64,000 nucleotides of DNA. It comes from Longispora fulva. GTDB taxonomy: Bacteria > Actinomycetota > Actinomycetes > Mycobacteriales > Micromonosporaceae. The translations under genes were made by a program, and so were the position numbers. The notes beneath the pieces were generated by a model that did not search any database, had not been told where the DNA came from, and saw nothing but the letters and a program-made list of their open reading frames with translations. Each line of letters opens with the position of its first letter. The stretch's first letter is position 1. The stretch covers positions 558,001 through 622,000 of the forward strand of contig NZ_JADOUF010000001.1 in the NCBI RefSeq assembly GCF_015751905.1, in the 5' to 3' direction. Shown here piece after piece: positions 41,072 to 50,222 of the stretch.

Positions 41072-41860
41072 TCATGCCGGCAGCAGGCCCAACTGCACAG
41101 CCCGGGCACCAGCCTGAAACCTCGAACCGGCCCCGAGCCGGCGGAGGATCTCGGCGACGTGTCGCCGGTAGGTCCGCACGGACATGCCCAACTGGCGGGC
41201 CGCCGCGTCGTCCTTGTATCCGGCGTTGAGCATGCCGACGATGGCCACGGTCAGTTCCGCCGACTCGTGGTCGTGCCACCGCTGATATGTGTCCAGGTCG
41301 CTGGCGGAGTCCCACACCACGTTGAGCAGCCGGTGCAGGCCGTCGAGGACCACCGTGCCGCGGATGACGAGACACTGTTCGTCATAGACCCCGTTGCGGC
41401 CCCAGACGACCGCGGACCGACCGTCGACGATGATCGTGTCCTGGAACTTGCTCGTGGACACCCGGACCTTCGCGCCGCGTCGGGCCACCGACTCGGCGTA
41501 CTTCTGGACGCTGGGCCTGGCCAGCGCCCCGGGGTTGAACAGGTGGCGAACCCCGATGTCCCTCGCCACCATCTCGCCGACCAACCTGCTCTGCAGGTCG
41601 AGCTGTTCCATGGTGCAGACGGAGGCGCCGGACGACGCCAGCACGTACTCCCGGTGGACGCCTCTGAGCAGCATCCGAGCCGCGGTGCGCCAGCCCTGGG
41701 AGTGGTACTCGATGTAGGTGTCCGTGGTGCTGCGGGTCTCCCGGCTGACCCGGAGCGCCTCGTCGAGGAACCCCCGTGCCTGGACGAGTGAAGCCTCGAG
41801 GTTGTCGGGCGTGAGCGTCTGCGTGGATCCGGGTGCTGTCGGATGCCTTGGATACGACAA
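41072..41860 (-). CDS. LuxR-type regulator with PLD-like sensor region
   Basis: A 262-residue regulator. The C-terminal helix-turn-helix (about 200-255: ELTVAIVGMLNAGYKDDAAA, LGMSVRTYRRHVAEILRRLG) is of the LuxR class. The N-terminal part (RDIGVRHLFNPGALARPSVQ, STSKFQDTIIVDGRSAVVWG) resembles the TrmB/phospholipase-D-like domain found in many actinomycete pathway regulators. The likely start is TTG 41860, with a G-rich sequence seven bases before. It is a candidate regulator of the adjoining polyketide genes. Confidence 0.75.
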   Translation of the reverse strand: MSYPRHPTAPGSTQTLTPDNLEASLVQARGFLDEALRVSRETRSTTDTYIEYHSQGWRTAARMLLRGVHREYVLASSGASVCTMEQLDLQSRLVGEMVARDIGVRHLFNPGALARPSVQKYAESVARRGAKVRVSTSKFQDTIIVDGRSAVVWGRNGVYDEQCLVIRGTVVLDGLHRLLNVVWDSASDLDTYQRWHDHESAELTVAIVGMLNAGYKDDAAARQLGMSVRTYRRHVAEILRRLGAGSRFQAGARAVQLGLLPA

Positions 41861-42399
41861 TGTAGCCCCCCGCTACTGAAACATCGATTGACAACACTGA
41901 GTCTATGCGGCGCTCGTCAAGTCGACTAGGAAGTGGAATGGAGCACCATGACCGGTAAAGTCCTATCTCATCATCCTATGGGGACACAGTCTGCGTTGTG
42001 ACCATCGCCATAGACCCTCGTAACCCATGTGAAACCATCTCCTGTCTCACCAGCATCGACGTTAACGTCAGATTTCGAAAGTTCACCTTCCGCACCTATT
42101 GCCACCCGCCGATCCCTGGCAGGAACCCGACAGCCCCCTGGCGACGGGTGAACACCAAAGAACATTGCCATCTGGCACGAGCATTCCCGCCGGAATTATG
42201 GGCCCATTGTGCTTATTGATCGGCTCGTGGTGGGCCAACGCGGCCTACCACCGCTGACGGTTGCCTCTGTGGCGTGTCGTCGAGCCGGGGGACTCGTTGA
42301 CCGAGAGGAAGGCGGTCGTCAATGGCATGAGTGGGCTCGCCGGGGATCCTGGCATAGGTCGGCCGGGCGGTCGGGGGTTGGTGTGGAGGGACGGGCTCT
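41861..42399. other. AT-richer intergenic segment
   Basis: A 539-base stretch whose first part (about 41870-42230) is distinctly less GC-rich than its surroundings. Short open frames exist here but lack codon bias, ribosome-binding sites and family similarity. It may be transferred DNA or a boundary between modules. I see no gene in it. Confidence 0.5.
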
Positions 42400-42984
42400 G
42401 TGTGGTTCGATTTTGATCTCGCGAAGGCGAGCCTGGCGGTCGCGATGGGGACGTTAATAGTCATCTGGCGTCAGGCGCGAACCGCAGACCGTCAGGCCGC
42501 CGCTGCGGAGCGTCAGGCCGCGGCTATGGAGGCCACCGCAGCGGTCGCGGCTTGCGAACTGCAACGACTACTAGCCCTGGATGCTCAGGCCAACGCGCCC
42601 CGCATTTCCCTGACCTGGGATAACCACCACTGGTGCTGCGCCGAATGGTCATACTTCACCGTGACCTGCACAGGCGGTCCCAACGAACTCGATACCGTCG
42701 AGATCCGCGTGCGTCAGGAATCAGATCTCGTCGCCGTCACCTCTGGCGACCACGGGCAACGCGGGCTCGCGCTCCAGTGGCGTGAAGTCTTCAGAGGAAC
42801 CGACCTGACGTTCGACGGACACGTCGTTGACGGCTACGGATGGGCCGTCTTCGACGTCACCCTCAGCCGAGGAAACGACCGATGGCACACAGCTGTCCGC
42901 GTACACGTTCCTGAACCTCACATCACTTACGGGGACTTCCTCGACGAGGTCGGGCGCGACACCGAGGAGTTCGCCAATTACTAG
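42400..42984 (+). CDS. Membrane-anchored protein of unknown function
   Basis: A 194-residue protein with one N-terminal membrane helix (about 7-24), then an Ala/Gln/Arg-rich coiled-coil segment with a repeated AAAERQA unit (about 27-60). A soluble beta-rich domain follows (ISLTWDNHHWCCAEWSYFTV onwards). Codon bias is weaker than in the neighbouring polyketide genes, which together with the AT-richer upstream DNA suggests transfer. I know no family. Start is GTG 42400. Confidence 0.6.
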   Translation: MWFDFDLAKASLAVAMGTLIVIWRQARTADRQAAAAERQAAAMEATAAVAACELQRLLALDAQANAPRISLTWDNHHWCCAEWSYFTVTCTGGPNELDTVEIRVRQESDLVAVTSGDHGQRGLALQWREVFRGTDLTFDGHVVDGYGWAVFDVTLSRGNDRWHTAVRVHVPEPHITYGDFLDEVGRDTEEFANY

Positions 42985-42997
42985 CGGAAGACCGGGC

Positions 42998-43034
42998 AGG
43001 ACAGGGCGCCGGCCAGCGGCCGGCGCCCTGTCCT
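42998..43034. terminator. Strong hairpin between convergent genes
   Basis: A 17-bp perfect stem (AGGACAGGGCGCCGGCC and its complement) with loop AGC, between the unknown membrane protein and the subtilase gene. Confidence 0.85.
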
Positions 43035-43041
43035 CACCGGG

Positions 43042-44796
43042 TCAGCAGGGACCGAGATCCTGCCACACCACTCCCCACGGCCCGGAGGTGCCGGGCCGCT
43101 GGTTGTAGTTGAGCTGCAGGGCCTTCCACCTGCGGCCCTGGTAGGCGACCTGATCATCGCTCCAGTAGATCGTGCTCGCACTCCAGGCCGCGACCGTGCA
43201 CGACCCGGGCGGGGTCGGGCTGGGACTGGTGGTCGGGCTCGGAGACGTGGTCGGACTCGGGCTCGGGGACGTGGTCGGGGACGCGGTGGGGCTCGGCGAC
43301 GGGGACGTGCCGCCCCCGACCGCCTTGGCGGCGTCGGCGATGCCCTCGCCGTAGTAGGAGTTCAATCCCGCGGATCCGGTGCAGGAGAAGTCCGACGACC
43401 GGCAGGGCAGGTCCATGGCCTGGGTGGCGAGTTTCGCCCGGGCGTCGGCCGGGGAGATGCCGGGGTTGGCGCTGGCGATGAGCGCCATGACCCCGGCGAC
43501 GTGCGGGGAGGCCATGGAGGTGCCGCTCATGGTGGAGTAGTTTCCGCCGGGCGTGGTGGAGTACACGTTGCTGCCGGGGGCGGTGACGTGGATCTTCCCG
43601 GTGCCGTAGTTGGAGAAGGAGGACTTGGCCTTCTGGTCGTCGATCGACGACACCGAGATGACGCCGGGCAGTTCGCCGGGGATCTGCAGGCAGTCGTTGG
43701 TGACCGAACGGTTGGTGGTCGTCGAGTCGTCGGGGCTCTTGCTGTCGGACTTCTTGTCAGCCAGGTCGTAGGACTCGTTGCCGGCGGCGGCGACGTTGAT
43801 GACGCCCTTGCCCTCGGCGTAGGCGACGGCCCGCTTGGACGCCTCGAGGATCGCGCCCTGGTCGGGGTCGCTGGGGCAGTTGAACAGCCACGGGTCGGTG
43901 TAGTAGCTGTTGTTGGTGACCTTGATGCCCTTGTCCGCCGACCACATGAACCCGCAGACGGTGTTCTCCGGGAAGAACAGGTTCTGACCCTCGGGTTCGG
44001 CGATCCGGACCGAGGCGATCCGCACGCCCGGTGCGACGCCGATGACGCCCTTGCCGTTCTTGGCCGCGGCGATGGTGCCGGCGGTGTGGGTGCCGTGTTC
44101 CTGCACGGGACGCCAGGCGCCCTCGCGGGTGTCGGTCCTGCCGTAGGCGCACGACACCGAGCGCGCCGCGTCGAAGTTGGGCTTGAGGTCCTGGTGCTGG
44201 TCGTCGACGCCGGTGTCGAGGTCACCGACGACGACGTCGGAGGATCCCGGGTTGACGGCCCACGCCTTGTCGGCGTTGACCATGGTCATGTCCCAGCGGG
44301 TCGACTCGGTGGTGGTGCCGGTGGACTGGCTCGGGGACGCTGGGATCGTGGGGTTGTAGGCGGCGGGCGGCACGTCGGAGGTGCGGGTCGCCCCGACCTT
44401 CTGCACGCCGGCGACCTGGCGGACGGCAGCGGCGAAGCCGGTCGAGGTGGAGTGCGCGACCTGGACGCCGATCGCGTCGTAGGAGGCGAAGACCGTGCCG
44501 CTGTTGTCGGTCACGGCCTTCTCCGCCGCGGCCACGTCGGCGGGTGCGGAGATCACGAAGTACGCGCGGGTACCGGCGGCCCAGCCGGCCCGCTGAGCGG
44601 CGGCGACCGTCGCCTGGTCGGGGGCCACGAACGTGCCCCGCTTGGAGTTGTAGGGCGTGTCGGCCCGGGGCGGGGCGGGGTCGGCGACCGGTGCCGGCGA
44701 CCGGCCGACGGCGGCCCACGCGGAGGTCGCGCCGGCCATGGCCAGGGCGACGGTGACGCCGATCAGGAGTGTTCGGCGGACAGGACTGTGCAACAC
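43042..44796 (-). CDS. Secreted S8 subtilisin-like protease with carbohydrate-binding module
   Basis: A 584-residue exported protease. It has a signal peptide (about 1-29, ending SAWA), an I9-like propeptide (about 40-135) and an S8 catalytic domain with Asp in DLDTGVDDQH, His in HGTHTAGTIAA and Ser in SGTSMASPHVAG. A Ser/Pro/Thr repeat linker leads to a CBM5/12-type chitin-binding-like module at the end (AWSASTIYWSDDQVAYQGRR). It likely digests proteins bound to insoluble polysaccharide outside the cell. Start is GTG 44796 with GGGAG before it. Confidence 0.88.
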   Translation of the reverse strand: MLHSPVRRTLLIGVTVALAMAGATSAWAAVGRSPAPVADPAPPRADTPYNSKRGTFVAPDQATVAAAQRAGWAAGTRAYFVISAPADVAAAEKAVTDNSGTVFASYDAIGVQVAHSTSTGFAAAVRQVAGVQKVGATRTSDVPPAAYNPTIPASPSQSTGTTTESTRWDMTMVNADKAWAVNPGSSDVVVGDLDTGVDDQHQDLKPNFDAARSVSCAYGRTDTREGAWRPVQEHGTHTAGTIAAAKNGKGVIGVAPGVRIASVRIAEPEGQNLFFPENTVCGFMWSADKGIKVTNNSYYTDPWLFNCPSDPDQGAILEASKRAVAYAEGKGVINVAAAGNESYDLADKKSDSKSPDDSTTTNRSVTNDCLQIPGELPGVISVSSIDDQKAKSSFSNYGTGKIHVTAPGSNVYSTTPGGNYSTMSGTSMASPHVAGVMALIASANPGISPADARAKLATQAMDLPCRSSDFSCTGSAGLNSYYGEGIADAAKAVGGGTSPSPSPTASPTTSPSPSPTTSPSPTTSPSPTPPGSCTVAAWSASTIYWSDDQVAYQGRRWKALQLNYNQRPGTSGPWGVVWQDLGPC

Positions 44797-44826
44797 GGAG
44801 TACTCCCGGTGGTTGAGGGGTGGGTT

Positions 44827-44891
44827 CCCGGAACCCGACGACGCGGCCCGGGGCGAGGGGCGTACCCCCGACCGCGTCGTCGGGTTCCGGG
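44827..44891. repeat. Large inverted repeat upstream of the protease
   Basis: Perfect 20-base arms (44827-44846 and 44872-44891) with a 25-base GC-rich loop. It stands between the end of the DoxX gene (45100) and the protease start (44796), so it could end the DoxX transcript or form a structured protease leader. Confidence 0.7.
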
Positions 44892-45099
44892 AAGGGCCGT
44901 CTCGCCGGGGCGTCGACCGCCGCCCTACCCGATGGACAGGACCGTACGGCGATCGATGCCTCGCAGGGAATGCGTCAAGGGTCGATCGTGGGGTTACGCG
45001 CGGGTTGCGTCGGGTCGAACGAGGGTTGGCTATCCGCCCGGCGGCCCTGCGCGGATCACGCGTCACGGCGACGGGGACCCTTGCTCGCGGCCGGGAGCG

Positions 45100-45669
45100 T
45101 CAGAACCGGGTGTGTGTCATCGTGTACCAGGTCGGGGCGAACACCAGCAGGATCAGCGCTGTGACGACCGCGCACGAGGCGAGGACACGGGCGGTGGTGA
45201 GCGGCCCGGGTTCGACGGGTTCGCGGCAGTGCCGTCCGACCGCGACGCATGCCGCTATGGCACCCAGGATGAGGGTGGCGGGCACCAGTGCGAACTCGCC
45301 GCGCAGGACGTGGAAGCCGGCCGCGAGGGCCATTGTCAGTGCGAGGCCCGCGCCGGCGAGCGGTGTCAGCCTCGGCAGGACTCTGGTCATCGTCGGCAGG
45401 ATCAGGCCGATCCCGCCGAGTACCTCGACGAGGCCGATGAACACGATCAGGGGCTGGGGGACCGCCGCGTACCAGGCGACGGCCCGGGGTGCTGCGGCGT
45501 AGAGGGCGTTGTCGTAGAGCAGGACCTTGCCGAAGCCGCTGCCGGCGAAGAAGAAGCCGCCCAGTACCTGGAGTAGCCAGAGCGAGCCGTTCAGGACGGA
45601 GCGCTTCCGGCGGGCCTCGGGCCGCTGCCGGGGGGCGCTTCGCGGATTCGCGTCGATCTGGGTGTTCAT
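45100..45669 (-). CDS. DoxX-family membrane protein
   Basis: A 189-residue membrane protein with four to five helices. LQVLGGFFFAGSGFGKVLLY and GLVEVLGGIGLILPTMTRVL are typical for DoxX/DoxD-like proteins of the quinone-redox or thiosulfate-related families. Its precise role is unknown; it possibly concerns membrane redox balance. AAGGAG lies eight bases before ATG 45669. Confidence 0.8.
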   Translation of the reverse strand: MNTQIDANPRSAPRQRPEARRKRSVLNGSLWLLQVLGGFFFAGSGFGKVLLYDNALYAAAPRAVAWYAAVPQPLIVFIGLVEVLGGIGLILPTMTRVLPRLTPLAGAGLALTMALAAGFHVLRGEFALVPATLILGAIAACVAVGRHCREPVEPGPLTTARVLASCAVVTALILLVFAPTWYTMTHTRF

Positions 45670-45949
45670 GTCCAACTCCTTCTGTTCGGGGCGTCCGTTC
45701 CTGGGAACGTCGTGGCGGAAGTGATCTGACCATCCGGGTGTCGGGCCGCGCGTGGTCCGTGGGACACCGTGGGACACGGGAGATGCCGTCTGGCTGGGAG
45801 AACACGTTTCGGCACCGTGACGGTGGGCTGGGACGAGCCGGTGTGGTCGGAAAATGTGCCGCTGTCGCGTCGCCCTCTTGTGTGACCCGCGACACCTGGC
45901 TAACGTGGCCGACACGGGGTAAACGGTTTCTATGCCAGGGAGTGGATCC

Positions 45950-48334
45950 ATGGAGCTGTCGCGCCGTAACCTGCTCATCGCCATCGGGGGGACAACAGCT
46001 GCTGTGGTGGGACTTTCTCAGACTCCGGCCCGGGCGGCCGACGAGTACGACACCCTGCGCCAGCGCTGGGCGGGCCTTCTGGTAGGAACCGGTTACGACC
46101 CCGCGGTCGAGCCCTTCGCGACCCAGTTGGCCAACCAGGCCCAGATCGCAGGCCAGTACCGGACGGCGATGGCCCCGACCGGCACCACCGCGCTGTGGCC
46201 GGACCTGCCGCTCGGCTCGGTCTCGGCCAACGTCACGGCCAGTTACCGTCGACTCAACGTGCTGACCCTCGCCTGGGCGATGCCGGGCACCGCGCTGACC
46301 GGCGACCCGGGCCTGCTCGCCGACATCAGGACCGGCCTGGACTACCTGGGCGCCCACGCCTACACGGCGGGCGGCACCAGCTACAACAACTGGTGGGACT
46401 GGCAGATCGGCACGCCGCAGACCCTGCTGGGCATCCTGTGCGTCCTCGCCGACCAGCTGAGCGGTGCCCAGATCGCCACCTGGTTGGCGGCGGTGGACCA
46501 CTACATCCCGGACTCGCGGTATGACAGCTACTCGGGGACCAGTACCGGGGCGAACCGGGTCGACCTGTGCATGAGCACGGCGCTGCGCGGCATCCTCGGC
46601 CGCGACGCCGCGAAGGTCGCCCTGGCCCGTGACGCCCTGTCGCCGGTGTTCCCGTACGTTACGGCCGGTGACGGGTTCTACCGGGACGGCTCGTTCATCC
46701 AGCACACGGTCATCCCGTACGCCGGAGCCTACGGCGCCGTGCTGATCAACGCGCTGGCCGAGCTGTTGTCGCTGCTGGCCGGCTCGACCTGGGCGGTCAC
46801 CGACCCGAACCGGCAGATCTTCCTCGACACGGTGGAGAGGTCCTACGCGCCGTTCCTGTTCAACGGCCTGGTCATGGACGGCGTCACCGGCCGGGGTATC
46901 AGCCGGGGGATCGCGACGCTGGACCCGTTGCGGATCCAGGGTGACGACCACCGCCGGGGCCACAGTGTCATCAACGGCATCCTGGTCCTCGCTGACGCGG
47001 CCTCCCCGGCGGAGCGGGCCCGGTGGCGGGGGCTGGCCAAGGGCTGGTACCAGCGCGACTACTGGAGCCCGCCCCTGGCGGACCTGACTCTGGCGGTGCC
47101 GGCGCTGGCCCGGGCCAAGGCCGTGCTCGACGACACCTCGGTGAGCCCGATCGCCGAGCCGGTGGGTAGCCGGATCTTCGGCGGCATGGACCGGGTGACG
47201 CACCGCCGGCCCGGGTGGGCGCTGGCGATCAGCATGTGCTCGACCCGCACCTCGTTCTACGAGCACGGCAACGGGGAGAACGTGCGCGGCTGGCACACCA
47301 GCAACGGCATGGTCTACACCTGGGGCGCCACCACTGGCAACGGCCAGTTCAGCGACGCGTTCTGGCCCACCGTCGACCCCTACCGGCTGCCCGGCACCAC
47401 GGTGTCCCGCAAGCCGCTGCCGGACGCCGCGGGGCCGGCGTGGGGCGGGCTGATGCCGACCGCCCGCTGGGCCGGCGGGGCCACGGACGGCGAGTACGCC
47501 GTGGTTGGCCAGTCCTGCCAGGGAGCCCAGTCCACGCTGCAGGCCAAGAAGTCGTGGATCTGCCTGGACGACACCGTGATCTGCCTCGGGGCCGGCATCA
47601 CCTCCACCGACGGCTACGCAGTGGAGTCGATCGTGGACAATCGCAATCTCGGTTCGGGTACCGGCACCCAGGCCTTCCTGGTCAACGGCACCGCCCAACT
47701 GACGACCGTGGGATCCAGCGGCACCTTCACGGCGACGAGCTGGGCCCACAACCCCTTCGCCGGGTACGTCTTCCCCGGCGGGGCGACGATCAAGGGTGTG
47801 CGGGAGGACAGGACAGGGGCCTGGCACGACATCAACGTGAACGGAGCCACCACCGCCCTGAGCCGCAAGTACCTCACCCTGTGGGTCGACCACGGGACCA
47901 ACCCGACCAACGGTTCCTACGCCTACCAGTTGATGCCCGTCGCCACCAGCGCAGCCACCCAGGCCCGCGCCGCCGACCCGGGTTGGATGACCATTCTCAA
48001 CAACACCCGCTACCAGCAGGCGGTCCAGATCCCCTCGAAGGGCGTGACCGCGATCAACTACTGGTCGGTGCCCCTCGGCCCGATCGGTGGCGTCATGGTC
48101 GACCAGCCGTGCGCGGTCCTGGTCCGGGTCACCGGGAACCAGGCCACCGTCTGCCTCGCCGACCCGCAGCAGAACGTCGGCGAGGTCACGCTCACCTGGA
48201 ACCGGGCGGTCTCCGCGGTCACCAGCAGGGACTCGACGGTGACGGTCGTGTCGACCGGTGCGTCGCTCGTGCTGAAGGTCACCACGGCGGGCAGCGCTGG
48301 CGCCACCCACAAGGCCACCGTCACCCTGTCCTGA
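45950..48334 (+). CDS. Tat-exported polysaccharide lyase family 8
   Basis: A 794-residue secreted lyase of the PL8 (hyaluronate/chondroitin/xanthan lyase) type. A Tat signal with SRRNLLIAIGG leads. The alpha/alpha-toroid domain has NNWWDWQIGTPQTLLG (substrate Asn/Trp) and GSFIQHTVIPYAGAYGAVL (catalytic His and Tyr). The later beta-sandwich part contains FYEHGNGENVRGWHTSNGM. It cleaves uronic-acid polysaccharides by beta-elimination. AGGGAG points to ATG 45950; an ATG at 45932 is less likely. Confidence 0.88.
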   Translation: MELSRRNLLIAIGGTTAAVVGLSQTPARAADEYDTLRQRWAGLLVGTGYDPAVEPFATQLANQAQIAGQYRTAMAPTGTTALWPDLPLGSVSANVTASYRRLNVLTLAWAMPGTALTGDPGLLADIRTGLDYLGAHAYTAGGTSYNNWWDWQIGTPQTLLGILCVLADQLSGAQIATWLAAVDHYIPDSRYDSYSGTSTGANRVDLCMSTALRGILGRDAAKVALARDALSPVFPYVTAGDGFYRDGSFIQHTVIPYAGAYGAVLINALAELLSLLAGSTWAVTDPNRQIFLDTVERSYAPFLFNGLVMDGVTGRGISRGIATLDPLRIQGDDHRRGHSVINGILVLADAASPAERARWRGLAKGWYQRDYWSPPLADLTLAVPALARAKAVLDDTSVSPIAEPVGSRIFGGMDRVTHRRPGWALAISMCSTRTSFYEHGNGENVRGWHTSNGMVYTWGATTGNGQFSDAFWPTVDPYRLPGTTVSRKPLPDAAGPAWGGLMPTARWAGGATDGEYAVVGQSCQGAQSTLQAKKSWICLDDTVICLGAGITSTDGYAVESIVDNRNLGSGTGTQAFLVNGTAQLTTVGSSGTFTATSWAHNPFAGYVFPGGATIKGVREDRTGAWHDINVNGATTALSRKYLTLWVDHGTNPTNGSYAYQLMPVATSAATQARAADPGWMTILNNTRYQQAVQIPSKGVTAINYWSVPLGPIGGVMVDQPCAVLVRVTGNQATVCLADPQQNVGEVTLTWNRAVSAVTSRDSTVTVVSTGASLVLKVTTAGSAGATHKATVTLS

Positions 48335-48355
48335 CCCGTCGAGGGCCCTTCCCTG

Positions 48356-49093
48356 TCAGACGCCGGCGACGAGGCGTCGGACCAGGGCGGGGAGGGCTGC
48401 GGAGATCGGCTCGCGGACCACCTCGGCGGCGAGCTCGTCGTACGGGGTGGGCTCGGCGTTGACGACGATCAGCCGGGCGCCGCCTCTCACCGCGATCAAC
48501 GGCAGGGCCGCCGCCGGGTACACCTGCAGGCTGCTGCCGATCGCGAGGAACACGTCGCACGCCTGGGCGATGATCTCGGCCTGCTCGATGACCGTCGAGT
48601 CGAGCGGCTCGCCGAACATCACCGTGCAGGGCCGCAACACGCCGCCACACGCACGGCACGCCGGATCGTCCTCTCCCGCGACGACCCGGTCGAGCGCCTC
48701 GGTCATTCCGCTGTGGACCTGGCACCGCGCGCACCGCACCTGGGTGGCGGTGCCGTGCAGCTCGAGCACCTTGTGTGGGGGCAGCCCGGAGCGCTGGTGC
48801 AGGCCGTCCACGTTCTGGGTGAGTACCCGGATCGGCAGTCCGCTGCGTTCCAGTTCGGCGAGGGCGAGGTGTCCGGCGTTGGGTCGCGCGGCGTGCGCGC
48901 CGACGTCGAGCCGCATCCGCCAGGCGCGTCGCCGGACGTCCGGGTCGGCCAGGTAGGGGCCGAGGGTGACGAGTTCCGCCGCGGCCGGGTCCTGTCGCCA
49001 GAGGCCACCCGGGCCGCGGTAGTCGGGGATGCCGGAGTCGGTGGAGATACCGGCCCCGGTCATCACGGCGATCATGGTGCGGTGAGCGGTCAC
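48356..49093 (-). CDS. Sir2-type NAD-dependent protein deacylase
   Basis: A 245-residue sirtuin with GAGISTDSGIPDYRGPGGLW, TQNVDGLHQRSG, ELHGT (catalytic His) and the zinc-binding cysteines in CARC and CRACGG, then GSSLQVYPA. It removes acyl groups from lysines using NAD+. GTG 49093 overlaps the stop of the FMN-reductase gene, making it the last gene of the MarR operon. Confidence 0.9.
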   Translation of the reverse strand: MTAHRTMIAVMTGAGISTDSGIPDYRGPGGLWRQDPAAAELVTLGPYLADPDVRRRAWRMRLDVGAHAARPNAGHLALAELERSGLPIRVLTQNVDGLHQRSGLPPHKVLELHGTATQVRCARCQVHSGMTEALDRVVAGEDDPACRACGGVLRPCTVMFGEPLDSTVIEQAEIIAQACDVFLAIGSSLQVYPAAALPLIAVRGGARLIVVNAEPTPYDELAAEVVREPISAALPALVRRLVAGV

Positions 49094-49800
49094 GCCGACG
49101 AAGCTACGGCCGGCAGCTCGTCGCCGCCACCGGATTCTCGCGCCGATCCGCCCGTGGCCAGCCGCATCAGGTCGGAGTCGAGATCGATGGACACCTCCGT
49201 GCCGCCCGCGCTCCCGAACTCGTGCTGGTAGGTGTGCCAGGACTCGTCGCGCACCGCCTGGGCGAAACCGCTCTCCATCAGCAGGACCAGCTCGAACGCG
49301 GCCCGGTCGAGTCGCCGGCCGAGTTCCGGGGCGTTGTGGTCCTCCGGCGCGGCGAACACCGACGTCGGCACGGTCAGGGCGCGCAGGTAGGCGAACAGGG
49401 ACCGCAGCTGCTCGTCGACGACCAGCGAGTGGCGGGCGGTGCCGGCCGTCGCGGCGACGATCACCGGCTTGGCGATGAGCAGGTCGCTGTCGAGGATCTG
49501 GAAGAACGACGTCAACAGGCCGCTGGCGCCGGCGGCGTAGACCGGGGTGCTGACGACGATGCCGTCCGCCTCGCCGAGTGCGGCGACGGCCTGCCGCAGT
49601 TTCGGACCCTGGATCCGGGAGACCAGGGCCGCGGTGATCTCGCTGGCCAGTGCGCGCAGGTCGACGACGGTGACCGCCGTGTCGTGCCCGCGCTGCCCGG
49701 CGAGCGCGGTGACCCGCCGGGCGATCCGGTCGGCGAGCATTCGGGTCGAGGACGGGTCGCTGGCTCCGGCCGAGACGACGGCCAGGCGGTACACGGTCAT
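49090..49800 (-). CDS. NADPH-dependent FMN reductase
   Basis: A 236-residue flavodoxin-fold reductase of the MsuE/SsuE type: VVSAGASDPSSTRMLADRIA, ADGIVVSTPVYAAGASGLLT, KPVIVAATAGTARHSLVVDE. It should give FMNH2 to the luciferase-like monooxygenase of the same operon. ATGA overlap with marR and GTGA with sir2. Confidence 0.88.
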   Translation of the reverse strand: MTVYRLAVVSAGASDPSSTRMLADRIARRVTALAGQRGHDTAVTVVDLRALASEITAALVSRIQGPKLRQAVAALGEADGIVVSTPVYAAGASGLLTSFFQILDSDLLIAKPVIVAATAGTARHSLVVDEQLRSLFAYLRALTVPTSVFAAPEDHNAPELGRRLDRAAFELVLLMESGFAQAVRDESWHTYQHEFGSAGGTEVSIDLDSDLMRLATGGSARESGGGDELPAVASSA

Positions 49801-50222
49801 GCTGATGTCCTTAGGGCGAGTTTGCGGCACAGGGCTTCCAGCTGGCCGAGTTCCTCGGGGCTGAGCCTGCTGGTGACGGCGCGGGCGACGTTGCGCGCGT
49901 GCTGGCGACCGACGTGGCGTTGGGTGTCGCGGCCGTGGTCGGTGAGGGACACCAGGACGACGCGCCCGTCGCCGGGATCGGCCGAACGTTGCACGAGGCC
50001 CCGCTCGACGAGGCGGTCCACGAGGCGGGACAGCGCCGGCTGGCTGAGCAGGACGTGCCGGTGCAGCTCACTGACGCTGATCGGTGCCGGGCACTTCGAC
50101 AGGGTGTACACCGCGTCGTACTCCCGTCTGCTCAGCTCCCGCCAGGTGTCCTGGGTGGCGAACTCCCTCGACAACGTGGCGTGGGCGGCCATCAGCGCCT
50201 CCCACGCGCTGTTGGCGGTCAT
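49797..50222 (-). CDS. MarR-family regulator
   Basis: A 141-residue winged-helix regulator: YDAVYTLSKCPAPISVSELH, LLSQPALSRLVDRLVERGLV, GDGRVVLVSLTDHGRD. A single Cys early (SKCPAP) could serve for oxidant or electrophile sensing, as in OhrR-like relatives. It sits between luciferase-like monooxygenase and reductase genes with 1- and 4-base overlaps. A perfect palindrome upstream of the operon is its likely operator. Confidence 0.88.
   Translation of the reverse strand: MTANSAWEALMAAHATLSREFATQDTWRELSRREYDAVYTLSKCPAPISVSELHRHVLLSQPALSRLVDRLVERGLVQRSADPGDGRVVLVSLTDHGRDTQRHVGRQHARNVARAVTSRLSPEELGQLEALCRKLALRTSA

Noticed and set aside
41998-42219. Possible small protein in the AT-richer intergenic region
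   Set aside because: No ribosome-binding site, no codon bias, and a Cys/His/Pro composition typical of random frames.
43172-43354. Regular short repeats resembling a repeat array
   Set aside because: They encode the Ser/Pro/Thr linker of the subtilase in frame. There is no spacer structure, so it is neither CRISPR nor a separate repeat element.
45056-48310. A 1084-codon minus-strand open frame opposite the PL8 lyase
   Set aside because: Shadow of the lyase gene. The plus-strand product has a Tat signal and catalytic motifs; the minus-strand product has low-complexity composition.
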